A stretch of DNA of 12,512 nucleotides from Sedimentisphaerales bacterium (GCA_016932895.1 JAFGCA010000580.1:1-12512), one strand, 5' to 3'. Shown: positions 1 through 7,384, counted from the first letter of the stretch. Notes: a model not told the origin generated them from the sequence alone. Numbers and translations: made by a program.

Positions 1-410
1 ACAGTCACCCGGCAGCCAGCCCGACTGCCCGGTAACACACCCGCGCTCTTCGCCGAACAAAATTGACCACGCTGTGAGAAATGCGGGGTAGGGACCGACG
101 AAAAACGCAGAAAATAGGAGTCGCTCCTAAATAGGATCGAACCGGATTGCGGAACGCTCCGTACAAAGCAGAAGCCCAAGAAGCATGAGTACGGGCAGGA
201 AGGGCTGTGTTTAGCGATTCAAAGCACATGCACGGACGGTGAAAGGACGATCATCACGGGGGGTAGCACGGTGAGACCAGTACCGGCTCGATGAACGCTA
301 AGGTAGAATGCCGGTTTCGCCGATGTCTCCTTGAGCATACATGTTTCACGGAAGCGGCTGCACAAGCCGCGCTGGATGTATATGTAGAACAGATATAAGG
401 AGGTCCTAGT
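1..410. other. Gene-free left edge of the window
   Basis: No open reading frame here has a convincing start, ribosome site or recognisable product. Visible structure is small: an inverted repeat TAGGAG-tcg-CTCCTA at 115-129, an 8-bp direct repeat AAATAGGA at 112-119 and 129-136, and a hairpin GCGGCT-gcaca-AGCCGC at 354-370. The last 15 bases form the Shine-Dalgarno region of the next gene. A gene ending just left of the window cannot be excluded. Confidence 0.6.
354..370 (+). promoter_or_regulatory. Hairpin in the upstream region of the first PEP-CTERM gene
   Basis: Perfect 6-bp arms GCGGCT and AGCCGC flank the 5-nt loop GCACA, about 40 bases before the start codon at 411. It is followed by an A/T-rich stretch and then AAGGAGGT, not by a U tract, so it is not a typical terminator. 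It could be a 5' leader structure or an operator. No clear -35/-10 pair was found nearby, so its role is open. Confidence 0.3.
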
Positions 411-1130
411 ATGACACGGGTGATTTTGACTCTGATTATGATAACCGCCATGAGCGTCACTTCGCTTCAGGCCGCTCCGACCACGTACACGGGTACGCTG
501 TCCGTGACGGGGGCGGGCGCCGACGGTTCGCTGCTCGCCGGCGGCGCGTGGAACGATTCGGCGACCACCCTGGCCTGGACGGTCGATAACACGACGACGC
601 CGGGCCAGTGGCACTACTCCTACACGCTGTCCGTGCCCACCGGTGGCATCAGCCACATGATCGTGGAAGTCTCCGACGAGGACCCGGGCCCGATGTTCCT
701 GCTGGCGAACCTGTTCGATCCGCAGAGCACGCCCGCCGGCTGGATCGACGATCCCATCGAGCTGGACGAGTTCAAGGCCGGCCAGCAGGGCGGTAATCCG
801 AGCATGCCGGAGGACCTCTACGGCGTCAAGTTCAACGCGGAGGACACCTTCGACGAAACGATGGTAACGGTCGTGTTCGATTCGGACCGCGTTCCGGTCT
901 GGGGCGATTTCTACGCCAAGGGCGGAGGTGACAACATCCTCTACAACGCCGGTTTCACAATGCCGGACACCGATCCGGCCAACCCGCCCGCCGACGGCTC
1001 CATCGGCAGCCACGTCCTGGTGCCTGATTCCGCCACGGTCCTCGTGCCGGCGCCGGGCGGGATGTTGCTGGCCGGTATCGGCACCGCGTTGGTGGGATGG
1101 CTGAGACGACGAAGATCGCAGGTAGTCTGA
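411..1130 (+). CDS. Secreted protein with PEP-CTERM (VPAPG-type) sorting signal
   Basis: This encodes a 239-residue exported protein. Residues 1 to about 22 are a signal peptide (MTRVILTL start, hydrophobic core, SLQAA before the cut). The middle is Asp/Gly/Thr-rich and probably beta-sandwich, with the segment DFYAKGGGDN followed by YNAGFTMPDTDP. Residues about 210-239 form the sorting signal: VPAPGG, a hydrophobic helix, then WLRRRRSQ. In this class the tripartite C terminus is cleaved by an exosortase in the inner membrane and the protein is passed to the surface or matrix (family knowledge). The motif is VPAPG rather than the classic VPEP. The start follows an excellent AAGGAGGT at 397-404. 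No exosortase gene is in the window. A hairpin terminator follows. The exported, sorted nature is well supported; the molecular function is unknown. Confidence 0.88.
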   Translation: MTRVILTLIMITAMSVTSLQAAPTTYTGTLSVTGAGADGSLLAGGAWNDSATTLAWTVDNTTTPGQWHYSYTLSVPTGGISHMIVEVSDEDPGPMFLLANLFDPQSTPAGWIDDPIELDEFKAGQQGGNPSMPEDLYGVKFNAEDTFDETMVTVVFDSDRVPVWGDFYAKGGGDNILYNAGFTMPDTDPANPPADGSIGSHVLVPDSATVLVPAPGGMLLAGIGTALVGWLRRRRSQVV

Positions 1131-1153
1131 CCTGCACGAGATTTCCAGTCTGC

Positions 1154-1197
1154 TGCAAGGGCCGTGGGTTCTGTCTCGCGGCCCTCTTGCTTTCTCT
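1154..1197 (+). terminator. Rho-independent-type terminator after the first PEP-CTERM gene
   Basis: AGGGCCG (1158-1164) pairs with CGGCCCT (1179-1185) around a 14-nt loop, with further imperfect pairing GCA/TGC outside, followed by CTTGCTTTCT. The U-rich side is on the plus strand, so it ends the gene at 411-1130. It lies in the short gap before the stop codon of the convergent HEPN gene and may insulate the two transcripts. Confidence 0.6.
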
Positions 1198-1690
1198 ACT
1201 CCGCAGCGCGGGCCTGTCGTTCTTGCAGCCGGGCGACCAGCCCATCCACCTCCGCGCTGATCTCCCGCAGACGCTCGACCAGGTGCGTGAGCTTCCTCTC
1301 GGTGAAGGTGGTTTCCGTGAGGTCCTGCCACTGGCCCCCTTCCTGCTTCATCTTGAAGTCTCGCACTCGCACCGGGCACGCGCTGCACGTCTCATCGATC
1401 TCCCAGTACCCGTGCACGAGCAGGTTTCGCAGGTCGCGCATGGCGTCAATGCGTTTGACCGTCTGCTCGAACTCGCGGCAAAGCGGCTCATCGTCCTGGA
1501 GGCGGTAGCGGGCGATGTGCTTGATCTTCCGCAGCAGCACGGCCAGGTTCAGCTCGTGAATGAAGAAGGGCCCCAGCAACGGGCAATCCTCGCGCAGCAG
1601 GCGCTTGAGCAGGGATTGGAGCTGGTGCTCCAGCGTGGCGAACTGGACGGTCAGCTCCCCGATTCTGGCGAATAGCTCTTGCTTTTGCAT
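1196..1690 (-). CDS. HEPN-like protein with RNxxxH motif, unknown function
   Basis: A 164-residue, mostly helical protein. Residues 1-33 look like a coiled or bundled helix (QELFARIGELTVQF then LEHQLQSLLKRL). The key signature is R88-N89-L-L-V-H93 in RDLRNLLVHG, which matches the RNxxxH active-site motif of HEPN domains, many of which are RNases in toxin-antitoxin, Abi or CRISPR systems. A CxxC pair (C102, C105) and a Glu/Arg-rich C-terminal helix (about 131-160) follow. The start at 1690 is chosen because GGGGAG lies 6-7 bases upstream. An in-frame ATG at 1762 would add 24 residues but has only a weak ribosome site. No nucleotidyltransferase (MNT) or other antitoxin partner is adjacent; the neighbours are a convergent PEP-CTERM gene and a divergent small lipoprotein. 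The HEPN call rests on the motif and helical context only. Confidence 0.7.
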   Translation of the reverse strand: MQKQELFARIGELTVQFATLEHQLQSLLKRLLREDCPLLGPFFIHELNLAVLLRKIKHIARYRLQDDEPLCREFEQTVKRIDAMRDLRNLLVHGYWEIDETCSACPVRVRDFKMKQEGGQWQDLTETTFTERKLTHLVERLREISAEVDGLVARLQERQARAAE

Positions 1691-1934
1691 ACCGAACTCC
1701 CCGATGGACTCCTGGATTTTGCGGACCTTGTTCACAGCTCTATTCTCATCGGCCGTTCGCATCCTGCAACTGAATTCTCGCGGTGTGCCAGAGACGTCGC
1801 GCCGCCGCCAGGGTGCGATAATGTCGCCCTCGTTGACGGGCCAGGCGTTACCGTCGAACCTGCCGGTGCCTTTTATCGATGAAAGGCATTTGTGTCTCGG
1901 GCAGACCAACACGGTGACGTTAGGAGAATCAGCC

Positions 1935-2117
1935 ATGAAAAAGGTACTACTGACGGGTGGATTGATCCTGGTCGCTCTGGTTTTCGGCGGGTGCATCATG
2001 ATCTGCTGCGACGATACCGGACCCGATCCGAATACGGAGGTCGCCTGTGCCGCAGCCTGTGAGCCGGCACCGCAGCAGGGGGCCGCCACGGGCGAGGCGA
2101 TCCTGGCCGCGCCGTAA
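1935..2117 (+). CDS. Small lipoprotein of unknown function
   Basis: A 60-residue protein: charged start MKKVLL, hydrophobic core, then a lipobox-like LVFGGC ending at Cys20, the predicted lipidated residue after signal peptidase II cleavage. The mature part is only about 41 residues, Ala/Pro/Gly-rich, with further cysteines (C24, C25, and a CAAAC pattern near residues 38-42). AGGAG lies at 1922-1926, 8 bases before the ATG, and decides this start; a longer in-frame reading from 1560 has no such site and overlaps the opposite-strand HEPN gene. A strong terminator lies 36 bases after the stop, so it is probably a monocistronic unit. No family is recognised; the Cys content could mean metal binding or disulfides, which is speculation. 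Confidence 0.75.
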   Translation: MKKVLLTGGLILVALVFGGCIMICCDDTGPDPNTEVACAAACEPAPQQGAATGEAILAAP

Positions 2118-2153
2118 CGACCACGCCCAGATCGGCGGGGGGAGAGCACCGCG

Positions 2154-2195
2154 ACGCCACGGCAAGTCACCGCGCGACCGGCCGTGGCGTTTTTC
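2154..2195 (+). terminator. Strong intrinsic terminator after the small lipoprotein gene
   Basis: A perfect 10-bp stem, ACGCCACGGC (2154-2163) with GCCGTGGCGT (2181-2190), a 17-nt loop, then TTTTCC. It separates the small lipoprotein gene from the promoter and gene of the lytic transglycosylase. Confidence 0.85.
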
Positions 2196-2220
2196 CTTTC
2201 CGGAAACTGCGAATGTCCTC

Positions 2221-2249
2221 TTTACAATTCGCGTTTCGATCTGCCTAAT
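2221..2249 (+). promoter_or_regulatory. Predicted sigma70-type promoter for the MltA gene
   Basis: TTTACA (2221-2226) resembles the -35 box (5 of 6) and CCTAAT (2244-2249) the -10 box (4 of 6), with the ideal 17-bp spacer. It sits just after the terminator of the preceding gene. It would start transcription near 2256, giving a leader of about 57 nt to the ATG at 2313. Prediction from sequence only. Confidence 0.5.
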
Positions 2250-2312
2250 AGGGAACACAGAAGAAGGGCACGTACGACGATTCTCACTGTCACGCGGATA
2301 GAAAGGTACAGG

Positions 2313-3494
2313 ATGAAACATGCAGCTCTCCTCGGACTGTTGCTGCTGACGACGGCCGTTCTGGTCGGCTGTCGCACGAAAGGAAAGGGTACGATCGAGT
2401 ACGACCGGCCGCTGCCCCCGGGACAACTGGCCCTGCGCAAGATCACCGATCCGAACGAACTGCCCGATTTCACGCGGGCGTGGCGCGATCTGGACAGCCT
2501 GGAAGCGGCCCTGCGCAACAGCCTGAACTATCTCGCCAAGCCGTCCAGTGAGCAGTATTTTCCTTATGGCGACGTCAACCACGACCGCGTCGTCAAGAGC
2601 CTGGAGACGTTCCTGACCCTGGTCGAGTCGGGCATTTTGAGTACCGAAATCAGCGGTTTGATCCGGGCCCATTTCGACGTCTACGAGTCGGTCGGCTGTG
2701 ACAACCGGGGGACGGTCCTGTTCACGGGCTACTACACGCCGATCTTCGACGGGGCCCTCGAGCGCACGGGGCGGTTCCGCTATCCCCTCTACAAGATGCC
2801 TGAGGATTTGGTGAAAGGCCCGGACGGCCAGACGCTCGGTCGGCGCGGTGCCGACGGCCGAATCACGCCGTATCCGACGCGGGCTACGATCGAAGACTCC
2901 GGCATGCTCGCCGGCACCGAGCTGGTCTGGCTTGCCGATCCGTTCGAGGTGTACATCGCCCACGTGCAGGGCTCAGCCAAGGTTCGCCTGCCCGCCGGCG
3001 ATCTGATCACCGTGGGCTACGCCGCCAACAGCGGGCACGACTACCAGAGCATCGCCGAGATGCTCGTCGACGACAAGAAGATCCCCCGCGACCGGATGAG
3101 CCTGGCTGCCATGATCGACTTCTTCAAGCGGAATCCGGGCCAGGTCGACCGGTACGTGCGGCAGAATCCGCGCTACGTGTTCTTCCGCCGCAGCGAGGGC
3201 ACGCCCCACGGCAGCCTCAACGAGCCGGTGACGCCCTGGCGCACGATTGCCACCGACAAATCGATCTTCCCGCGGGCCGCCGTGGCCTTTATCTCGACGA
3301 CGCTGCCGCGTCCCGAGGGCGGCCGCATCGTGGCCCGACCCTACGACGGCTTCGTGCTCGATCAGGACACCGGCGGCGCCATCCGGGCCGCCGGCCGCTG
3401 CGATATCTACATGGGCGAAGGCGACCGCGCCGGACAACTCGCCGGACAAACCTACCAGGAAGGCCGACTCTACTACCTCTTCCTCAAACCCTGA
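2313..3494 (+). CDS. mltA: MltA-family membrane-bound lytic murein transglycosylase (lipoprotein)
   Basis: It cleaves peptidoglycan between MurNAc and GlcNAc to leave 1,6-anhydro-MurNAc, acting from the outer membrane into the periplasm (family knowledge). The 393-residue protein has a lipoprotein signal ending AVLVGC with Cys20 lipidated. MltA landmarks follow in order: FTGYYTP at 137-143, AHVQGSAKVRLPAG near 216-229, NPRYVFF near 285-291, and the C-terminal 3D domain with TDKSIFPRAAVAF near 314-326. DQDTGGAI (350-357) contains the Asp expected to be catalytic, here D352 (D308 in E. coli MltA), and GRCDIYMGEG follows. The start at 2313 is chosen over an upstream in-frame ATG at 2184 because AAAGG lies 6 bases before it and a proper lipoprotein signal begins there; 2184 falls within the preceding terminator. 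It appears to be monocistronic with its own promoter. Confidence 0.93.
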   Translation: MKHAALLGLLLLTTAVLVGCRTKGKGTIEYDRPLPPGQLALRKITDPNELPDFTRAWRDLDSLEAALRNSLNYLAKPSSEQYFPYGDVNHDRVVKSLETFLTLVESGILSTEISGLIRAHFDVYESVGCDNRGTVLFTGYYTPIFDGALERTGRFRYPLYKMPEDLVKGPDGQTLGRRGADGRITPYPTRATIEDSGMLAGTELVWLADPFEVYIAHVQGSAKVRLPAGDLITVGYAANSGHDYQSIAEMLVDDKKIPRDRMSLAAMIDFFKRNPGQVDRYVRQNPRYVFFRRSEGTPHGSLNEPVTPWRTIATDKSIFPRAAVAFISTTLPRPEGGRIVARPYDGFVLDQDTGGAIRAAGRCDIYMGEGDRAGQLAGQTYQEGRLYYLFLKP

Positions 3495-3664
3495 CCCCGC
3501 CCTCAGAACCGTCAGGCCCGCACATTGGCTTTGTTTTCCAGCCCCAACCGCGTTCTCAGGCCAGTGACGCGGATGCCGGGATATTCTCATCCAGATCACG
3601 AAAAACTTTCGCGCGATGGGACTTCGTCATCCTGAGACGCCGCGTGGCGCCGAGTCGCTCGCTC

Positions 3665-4960
3665 TTAGCGTAGCTTTTTGTGTGTGAATTTTCGGGCGTT
3701 GGGGCCGGCGTATTCGGCGACGGTCTGGCCCTTGCCGTAGAGTTTCCATTTGTAGATGACCAGGCCCTCGAGTCCGACGGGGCCGCGGGCGTGGATCTTG
3801 TTGGTGCTGATGCCGACCTCGGCGCCGAGTCCGTAGCGGAAGCCGTCGCTAAAGCGCGTGCTGGCGTTCCAGAGCACGTCGGCGGAATCGACGAGGTTCA
3901 TGAAGGTCTCGGCCTTGTCGCGGTCGGCGGTGACGATGGCGTCGGTGTGGCCGGAGCCGTAGCGGTTGATGTGCTCGATGGCCTCGTCCAGGCCGTCCAC
4001 GACCTTGACCGAGAGGAGCAGGTCGAGATACTCGGTGGTCCAATCGTCCTCGCCGGCTTGCTCGACGTCGATTACGGCGCGCGTGCGCGGGCAACCCTTG
4101 AGCCGGCAGCCGTTGGTCTCCAGCGCGCCTTTGACCATGGGCAGAAACTCGTCGGCGATGGCCGCATCGACCAGCAGCGTCTCGACTGCGTTGCAGACGG
4201 CCACGTACTGGCACTTGCTGTCGACGACCAGACGCGTGGCCATCTCCAGTTCGGCGTCGGCGGCGACGTACACGTGACAGATGCCGTCGGCGTGGCCCAG
4301 GACCGGGACGTTGGTGTGGCTCATGATGTAGCGGACGAACTCGTTGGAGCCGCGCGGGATGATCAGGTCGATGTGCTCGTCGAGGGCGAGCATCTCGGTG
4401 ACGTCCTGGCGGGTTTCGAGCAGTTGAATCCAGCCGGTGGGCAGGCCGGCGGCCTCACCGGCCGCCGCGATGGTTTCGGCGAGGATGCTGTTGGTGCGGG
4501 CGGCCTCGCTGCCGCCTTTGAGCAGGACGCCGTTGCCGCTTTTGAGGCACAGGGTCGAGATTTGCACGAGCGCGTCGGGGCGGGATTCGAAGACCACGCC
4601 GATAACGCCGATGGGGCAACTGACGCGGTAGAGCTCGAGGCCTTCGTCGAGTTCGATCGCGGCCAGCGTCTTGCCGACGGGCTCGTCCAGCTTGATCAGG
4701 CTCTGGACGCCGGCGCAGACGTCGGCGAGTTTGGCTTCGTCGAACTTGAGCCGCTTGAGCAGCGGGGCAGCCAGGTTGTCTCGCTCGGCCGCGGCCAGAT
4801 CCTCCCGGTTGGCCGCGACGATCTCGCTGCTGCGGTCCTCCAGGGCCTTGGCGATCTGGGTCAACGCGGCGTTCTTGGCCTCGGTTTTCGTCGCTGCCAG
4901 GCGGATGGACGCCGACTCGGCGGCAGCGGCACGCTCGGTGATCGTCATTTTGCTTGACAT
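3665..4960 (-). CDS. proA: Gamma-glutamyl phosphate reductase
   Basis: ProA reduces L-glutamyl-5-phosphate with NADPH to glutamate-5-semialdehyde, the second step of proline synthesis, in the cytosol. The 431-residue length is typical. Aldehyde-dehydrogenase-superfamily landmarks are present: CPIGVIGVVFESRPDA near 115-130, LLKGGSEA near 146-153, IPRGSNEFVRYI near 201-212, and QYVAVCNAVETLL with the catalytic Cys256. The GHTDAIVTAD segment and the C-terminal ARGPVGLEGL motif also fit. The start is the ATG at 4958-4960, preceded by a modest GAGAG; the second Met (residue 5) has no ribosome site. proB (glutamate 5-kinase), often adjacent in other bacteria, is not in this window, so proA stands alone. 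It is divergent from tRNA-Gly with a consensus -10 box between them. Confidence 0.97.
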   Translation of the reverse strand: MSSKMTITERAAAAESASIRLAATKTEAKNAALTQIAKALEDRSSEIVAANREDLAAAERDNLAAPLLKRLKFDEAKLADVCAGVQSLIKLDEPVGKTLAAIELDEGLELYRVSCPIGVIGVVFESRPDALVQISTLCLKSGNGVLLKGGSEAARTNSILAETIAAAGEAAGLPTGWIQLLETRQDVTEMLALDEHIDLIIPRGSNEFVRYIMSHTNVPVLGHADGICHVYVAADAELEMATRLVVDSKCQYVAVCNAVETLLVDAAIADEFLPMVKGALETNGCRLKGCPRTRAVIDVEQAGEDDWTTEYLDLLLSVKVVDGLDEAIEHINRYGSGHTDAIVTADRDKAETFMNLVDSADVLWNASTRFSDGFRYGLGAEVGISTNKIHARGPVGLEGLVIYKWKLYGKGQTVAEYAGPNARKFTHKKLR

Positions 4961-5006
4961 CTGGCTCTCAAATGTTTAACCTTGTCGTCGTGGTTGAAGG
5001 TCGCCG

Positions 5007-5035
5007 ATTATAAGCCATGGGCCGGCGGCAGGCAA
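5007..5035 (-). promoter_or_regulatory. Predicted sigma70-type promoter for proA
   Basis: On the minus strand TTGCCT (5030-5035, 4 of 6 to TTGACA) precedes a perfect TATAAT (5007-5012) with a 17-bp spacer. Transcription would start near 5000, a leader of about 40 nt. The TTATAA core is symmetric, so the same A/T patch (TATAAG at 5009-5014) could act as the -10 for the divergent tRNA gene, though no good plus-strand -35 is seen. Confidence 0.6.
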
Positions 5036-5045
5036 CAGGTAGTAC

Positions 5046-5116
5046 GCGGGTGTAGCTTAGAGGTAAAGCTCCAGCCTTCCAAGCTGGCTACGCGGGTTCG
5101 ATTCCCGCCACCCGCT
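5046..5116 (+). tRNA. tRNA-Gly (anticodon UCC)
   Basis: A complete cloverleaf of 71 nt. The acceptor stem GCGGGTG (5046-5052) pairs with CACCCGC (5109-5115), with discriminator T5116. The D arm GCTT/AAGC is at 5055-5069. The anticodon arm CCAGC/GCTGG has loop CTTCCAA and anticodon TCC at 5078-5080, reading GGA/GGG. The T arm GCGGG-TTCGATT-CCCGC is at 5092-5108. The 3' CCA is not encoded (TCT follows), so CCA-adding enzyme is needed. U73 is the usual bacterial tRNA-Gly discriminator. No integrase or repeated 3' end was seen nearby, so it does not appear to be used as an attachment site here. Confidence 0.98.
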
Positions 5117-5191
5117 TCTTCTTTTGCGCAGCAATTCTCTGCCTTTGAATCCCGTATCTGTTCCGCACATCGGTCGCAGAGGGACGCCGCT

Positions 5192-7333
5192 TTAGGGTGT
5201 TTTCGGCGCAGCCTGTGCCTGTCTCCAGGCCGAGCGGAGTTTCCAGACTTCGAGCGTTTCAATTCTGGCGGGGCCGGCTTCGCAGAAGACCGCCAGAGAC
5301 CGGTCGTCGTCGGGCGGGATGATTCCCATGGGCATATAGAGGCGGCCGTCGTCGGCGAAGATCTCGATCGAGGTGCGGTCGGCGAGGATTTCCAGCCGCA
5401 CCGCCCCGTCGCGCATCGCCAGCGGTGCGGTCTTGTCGCCACAGGTAAGCTGTGCGGCCTTGGCGTCGTACGTCACCGCAATGCCTCGAATCTTCAGACC
5501 CGTCCGCTCGGCGCCGGCGGGGCGCAGCTCGGCGCGGATGTGAAACAGCTCGCCCTCGACGTCGGCCAGCGGGTTCTCGCCCGGTTGCAGGGTCATGTCC
5601 TTGAGGTTGTGCTGCTTCTCGTGCAGCCGTTCGATCTCGCGCACCGGCTCGGCGAACATCCGCACGCCGTCGGCAGTGGTCCGCAACGTCAGCTCCACCG
5701 GGAACAGCATCATCTGGTTGAACGGCATTCCCGGCATCTCGACCCGCCCCCAGGCGATTTGAATCCGCCGCCCGTCTTCGGCCGGGATGTTGTTGTAGGT
5801 CTGGGACGCATAGAAGCAGTTGCCATGGCTGAACTTGTGCTTGCCCGAATCCGGCGTGAAGGCCTTGCCGTCGAACGAGCCGATCATATACTCCCCGTCG
5901 GCGGCATACAGCACCCACTTGCGCTTCCCCGCGTCGGCGTCGACGGCCAGCTCGAAGATTTCCGGACATTCATAAAACCCGTCGATCAGGCTCCGGTATT
6001 CCCAGTTCTTCAAATCGCTCGACGTATAGAAGGCAATCGTCCGCTTGCCGTCAGTCTCGTGATACAACGCCATGACCCAATGCCCGCCCGGCTCGTACCA
6101 GATTACCTTGGGATCGCGTCCCTTGTGCTCGACGACGGGATTGCCGCCGTAGTCGGTGAACGTTTGTCCCCGGTCGTTGCTGTAGGCGATGGCTTCGCCC
6201 CGGCCGGTGCTGGTGTAGGCCGCCACGATCACATCCTCGCGGCCCGTCCGGAAGCCGGCGGTGTTGTCCTTGTCCACCACCGCACTGCCCGAAAAGACCC
6301 AGTCGCCGAACTGGTGCGGGTAGATCGCGATCGGCAGCTCGGTCCAGTGCACCAGGTCCTTGCTGACGGCGTGTCCCCAGTGCATGTTGCCCCACTTGAT
6401 TCCGTAGGGGTTGTGCTGGTAGTACAGGTGGTATTCGCCCTTGTGGAAGACCAGGCCGTTGGAGTCGTTGTTCCAGCCGCGGCGCGAGGTGAAATGGAAC
6501 TGCGGGCGGTGTTTCTCCCGGTACAGATCCTCGCTGCCCTTGATTTCGTCGTCCTGGGCGATCAGTCGCAACGCCCGCGAGAAACGAGGCAGATGGTCCA
6601 CCGCGAGCGTCGCGTTTCGGCCCTGGAACGCCGTGACGTCCAGAAAGACCCAGAAGTCCGCGTCCGTGTCGGCCAGCTCGATCTCGAACTCCCGCACGAC
6701 TTCATCACCTACGATCAGCTTCACCCGCCGCTTGGGGGCCCCGTTCTTGACGGGAAGATTCACGTATCGTCTCGTCAGGATCATGTCCTTGCTCTGGTCG
6801 ATCTGCTCCTGTGTGTCGCTCTGGACGATGTGATCGACGCTGATATGTCCCCAGCCGCCCGTGGCGCGGTCCACGATCTGGATGCGTGCTTCCTTGCCGG
6901 CGAAGTCGGAGACGTCCCAGGTGCACCACTGGAGTCGCTCGGTGTCTCCGGGGCGGTCGTTGGACCCGGTGGCCGTGCGCACGATCCTGCGGTCGATGAG
7001 CAGGTTGATGCAGGCCCGGCCGGGATGCTTGCCCCCGCCGAGAAGAAAGTTGATGTACTTGCGCTCGATCTTGAACGCGGGCGAGGTAAGCGTTCCGATC
7101 GACGCATTGCCGCCGTAGAAGCTGTTCGCCAGCCGCCGACCCTTGTACCCGGTCACGGGCATCTGCCTTGGCAGCATACCCGGAGCCGGCCCCGGCCCGA
7201 ACGCCGGGCCCGATGCCTGCCACGGCCCGTACGTGGTGCCTTCGAAGTCCGCCAGCACAAGGTCCGGCCCCGCAGCCACCGCCGAAACGCTCAGCACGAA
7301 AACCGCCGCAAATACGAACGCAAGCTTTCCCAT
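5192..7333 (-). CDS. Secreted GH32 glycoside hydrolase (levanase/fructan beta-fructosidase-like)
   Basis: Predicted to hydrolyse beta-fructosides (levan, inulin or sucrose type) outside the cytoplasm. The 713-residue protein starts with a signal peptide (about 1-21, ending VAA). A non-catalytic N-terminal beta region follows (about 22-260), of the kind found before some levanase catalytic domains, then the five-bladed GH32 domain. Its three hallmark motifs are present: WNNDSNG with nucleophile D290 (usual form WMNDPNG), GRDPK with D407 of the RDP triad, and YECPE with acid/base E455. The C-terminal beta-sandwich holds SIEIFADDGR near 655-664. AAAGGG lies 7 bases before the ATG at 7333; an in-frame ATG at 7420 would lie upstream of the predicted transcription start and spoil the signal peptide. 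No sugar transporter, fructokinase or SusCD pair is adjacent, so the exact fructan substrate is not predictable. Confidence 0.93.
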   Translation of the reverse strand: MGKLAFVFAAVFVLSVSAVAAGPDLVLADFEGTTYGPWQASGPAFGPGPAPGMLPRQMPVTGYKGRRLANSFYGGNASIGTLTSPAFKIERKYINFLLGGGKHPGRACINLLIDRRIVRTATGSNDRPGDTERLQWCTWDVSDFAGKEARIQIVDRATGGWGHISVDHIVQSDTQEQIDQSKDMILTRRYVNLPVKNGAPKRRVKLIVGDEVVREFEIELADTDADFWVFLDVTAFQGRNATLAVDHLPRFSRALRLIAQDDEIKGSEDLYREKHRPQFHFTSRRGWNNDSNGLVFHKGEYHLYYQHNPYGIKWGNMHWGHAVSKDLVHWTELPIAIYPHQFGDWVFSGSAVVDKDNTAGFRTGREDVIVAAYTSTGRGEAIAYSNDRGQTFTDYGGNPVVEHKGRDPKVIWYEPGGHWVMALYHETDGKRTIAFYTSSDLKNWEYRSLIDGFYECPEIFELAVDADAGKRKWVLYAADGEYMIGSFDGKAFTPDSGKHKFSHGNCFYASQTYNNIPAEDGRRIQIAWGRVEMPGMPFNQMMLFPVELTLRTTADGVRMFAEPVREIERLHEKQHNLKDMTLQPGENPLADVEGELFHIRAELRPAGAERTGLKIRGIAVTYDAKAAQLTCGDKTAPLAMRDGAVRLEILADRTSIEIFADDGRLYMPMGIIPPDDDRSLAVFCEAGPARIETLEVWKLRSAWRQAQAAPKTP

Positions 7334-7384
7334 GACCCAGCCCTTTCTCCTGATCGCAACATTGTCGATTAGGTTCTTCCCTGG

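Noticed and set aside
5..229. 74-codon minus-strand open frame at the left edge
   Set aside because: No ribosome site, no recognisable domain and an unusual composition. It cannot be supported as a gene.
205..300. Possible cyclic-di-GMP-type riboswitch (CAAAGC and GGTAGC elements)
   Set aside because: Only fragments resemble conserved positions. The paired stems and the spacing of the known class could not be built.
219..1388. 389-codon minus-strand open frame
   Set aside because: Antisense to the PEP-CTERM gene that has signal peptide, sorting signal and a perfect ribosome site. It has no motif of its own.
2184..2312. N-terminal extension of the MltA gene from an ATG at 2184
   Set aside because: That ATG lies upstream of the predicted promoter and within the preceding terminator. 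The extension would bury the lipoprotein signal.
3490..3516. Hairpin CCTGAC/GTCAGG over the mltA stop codon as terminator
   Set aside because: The 6-bp stem with a 15-nt loop is not followed by a U run (CCCGCACATTGG), so an intrinsic terminator is not supported.
3627..3652. TCATCCTGAG...GCGCCGAG segment resembling a dispersed intergenic repeat
   Set aside because: It recalls a short repeat seen in many genomes, but only one copy is in the window and no clear inverted arms exist, so it cannot be supported here.
3680..4957. 425-codon plus-strand open frame
   Set aside because: Exactly antisense to proA, whose motifs and catalytic Cys are clear. The translation is low-complexity Asp/Gly/Val/Ala.
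4982..7372. 796-codon plus-strand open frame
   Set aside because: It covers the tRNA and is antisense to the whole GH32 gene. The translation is Val/Asp/Gly/Arg-rich without motifs, a typical GC-rich shadow.
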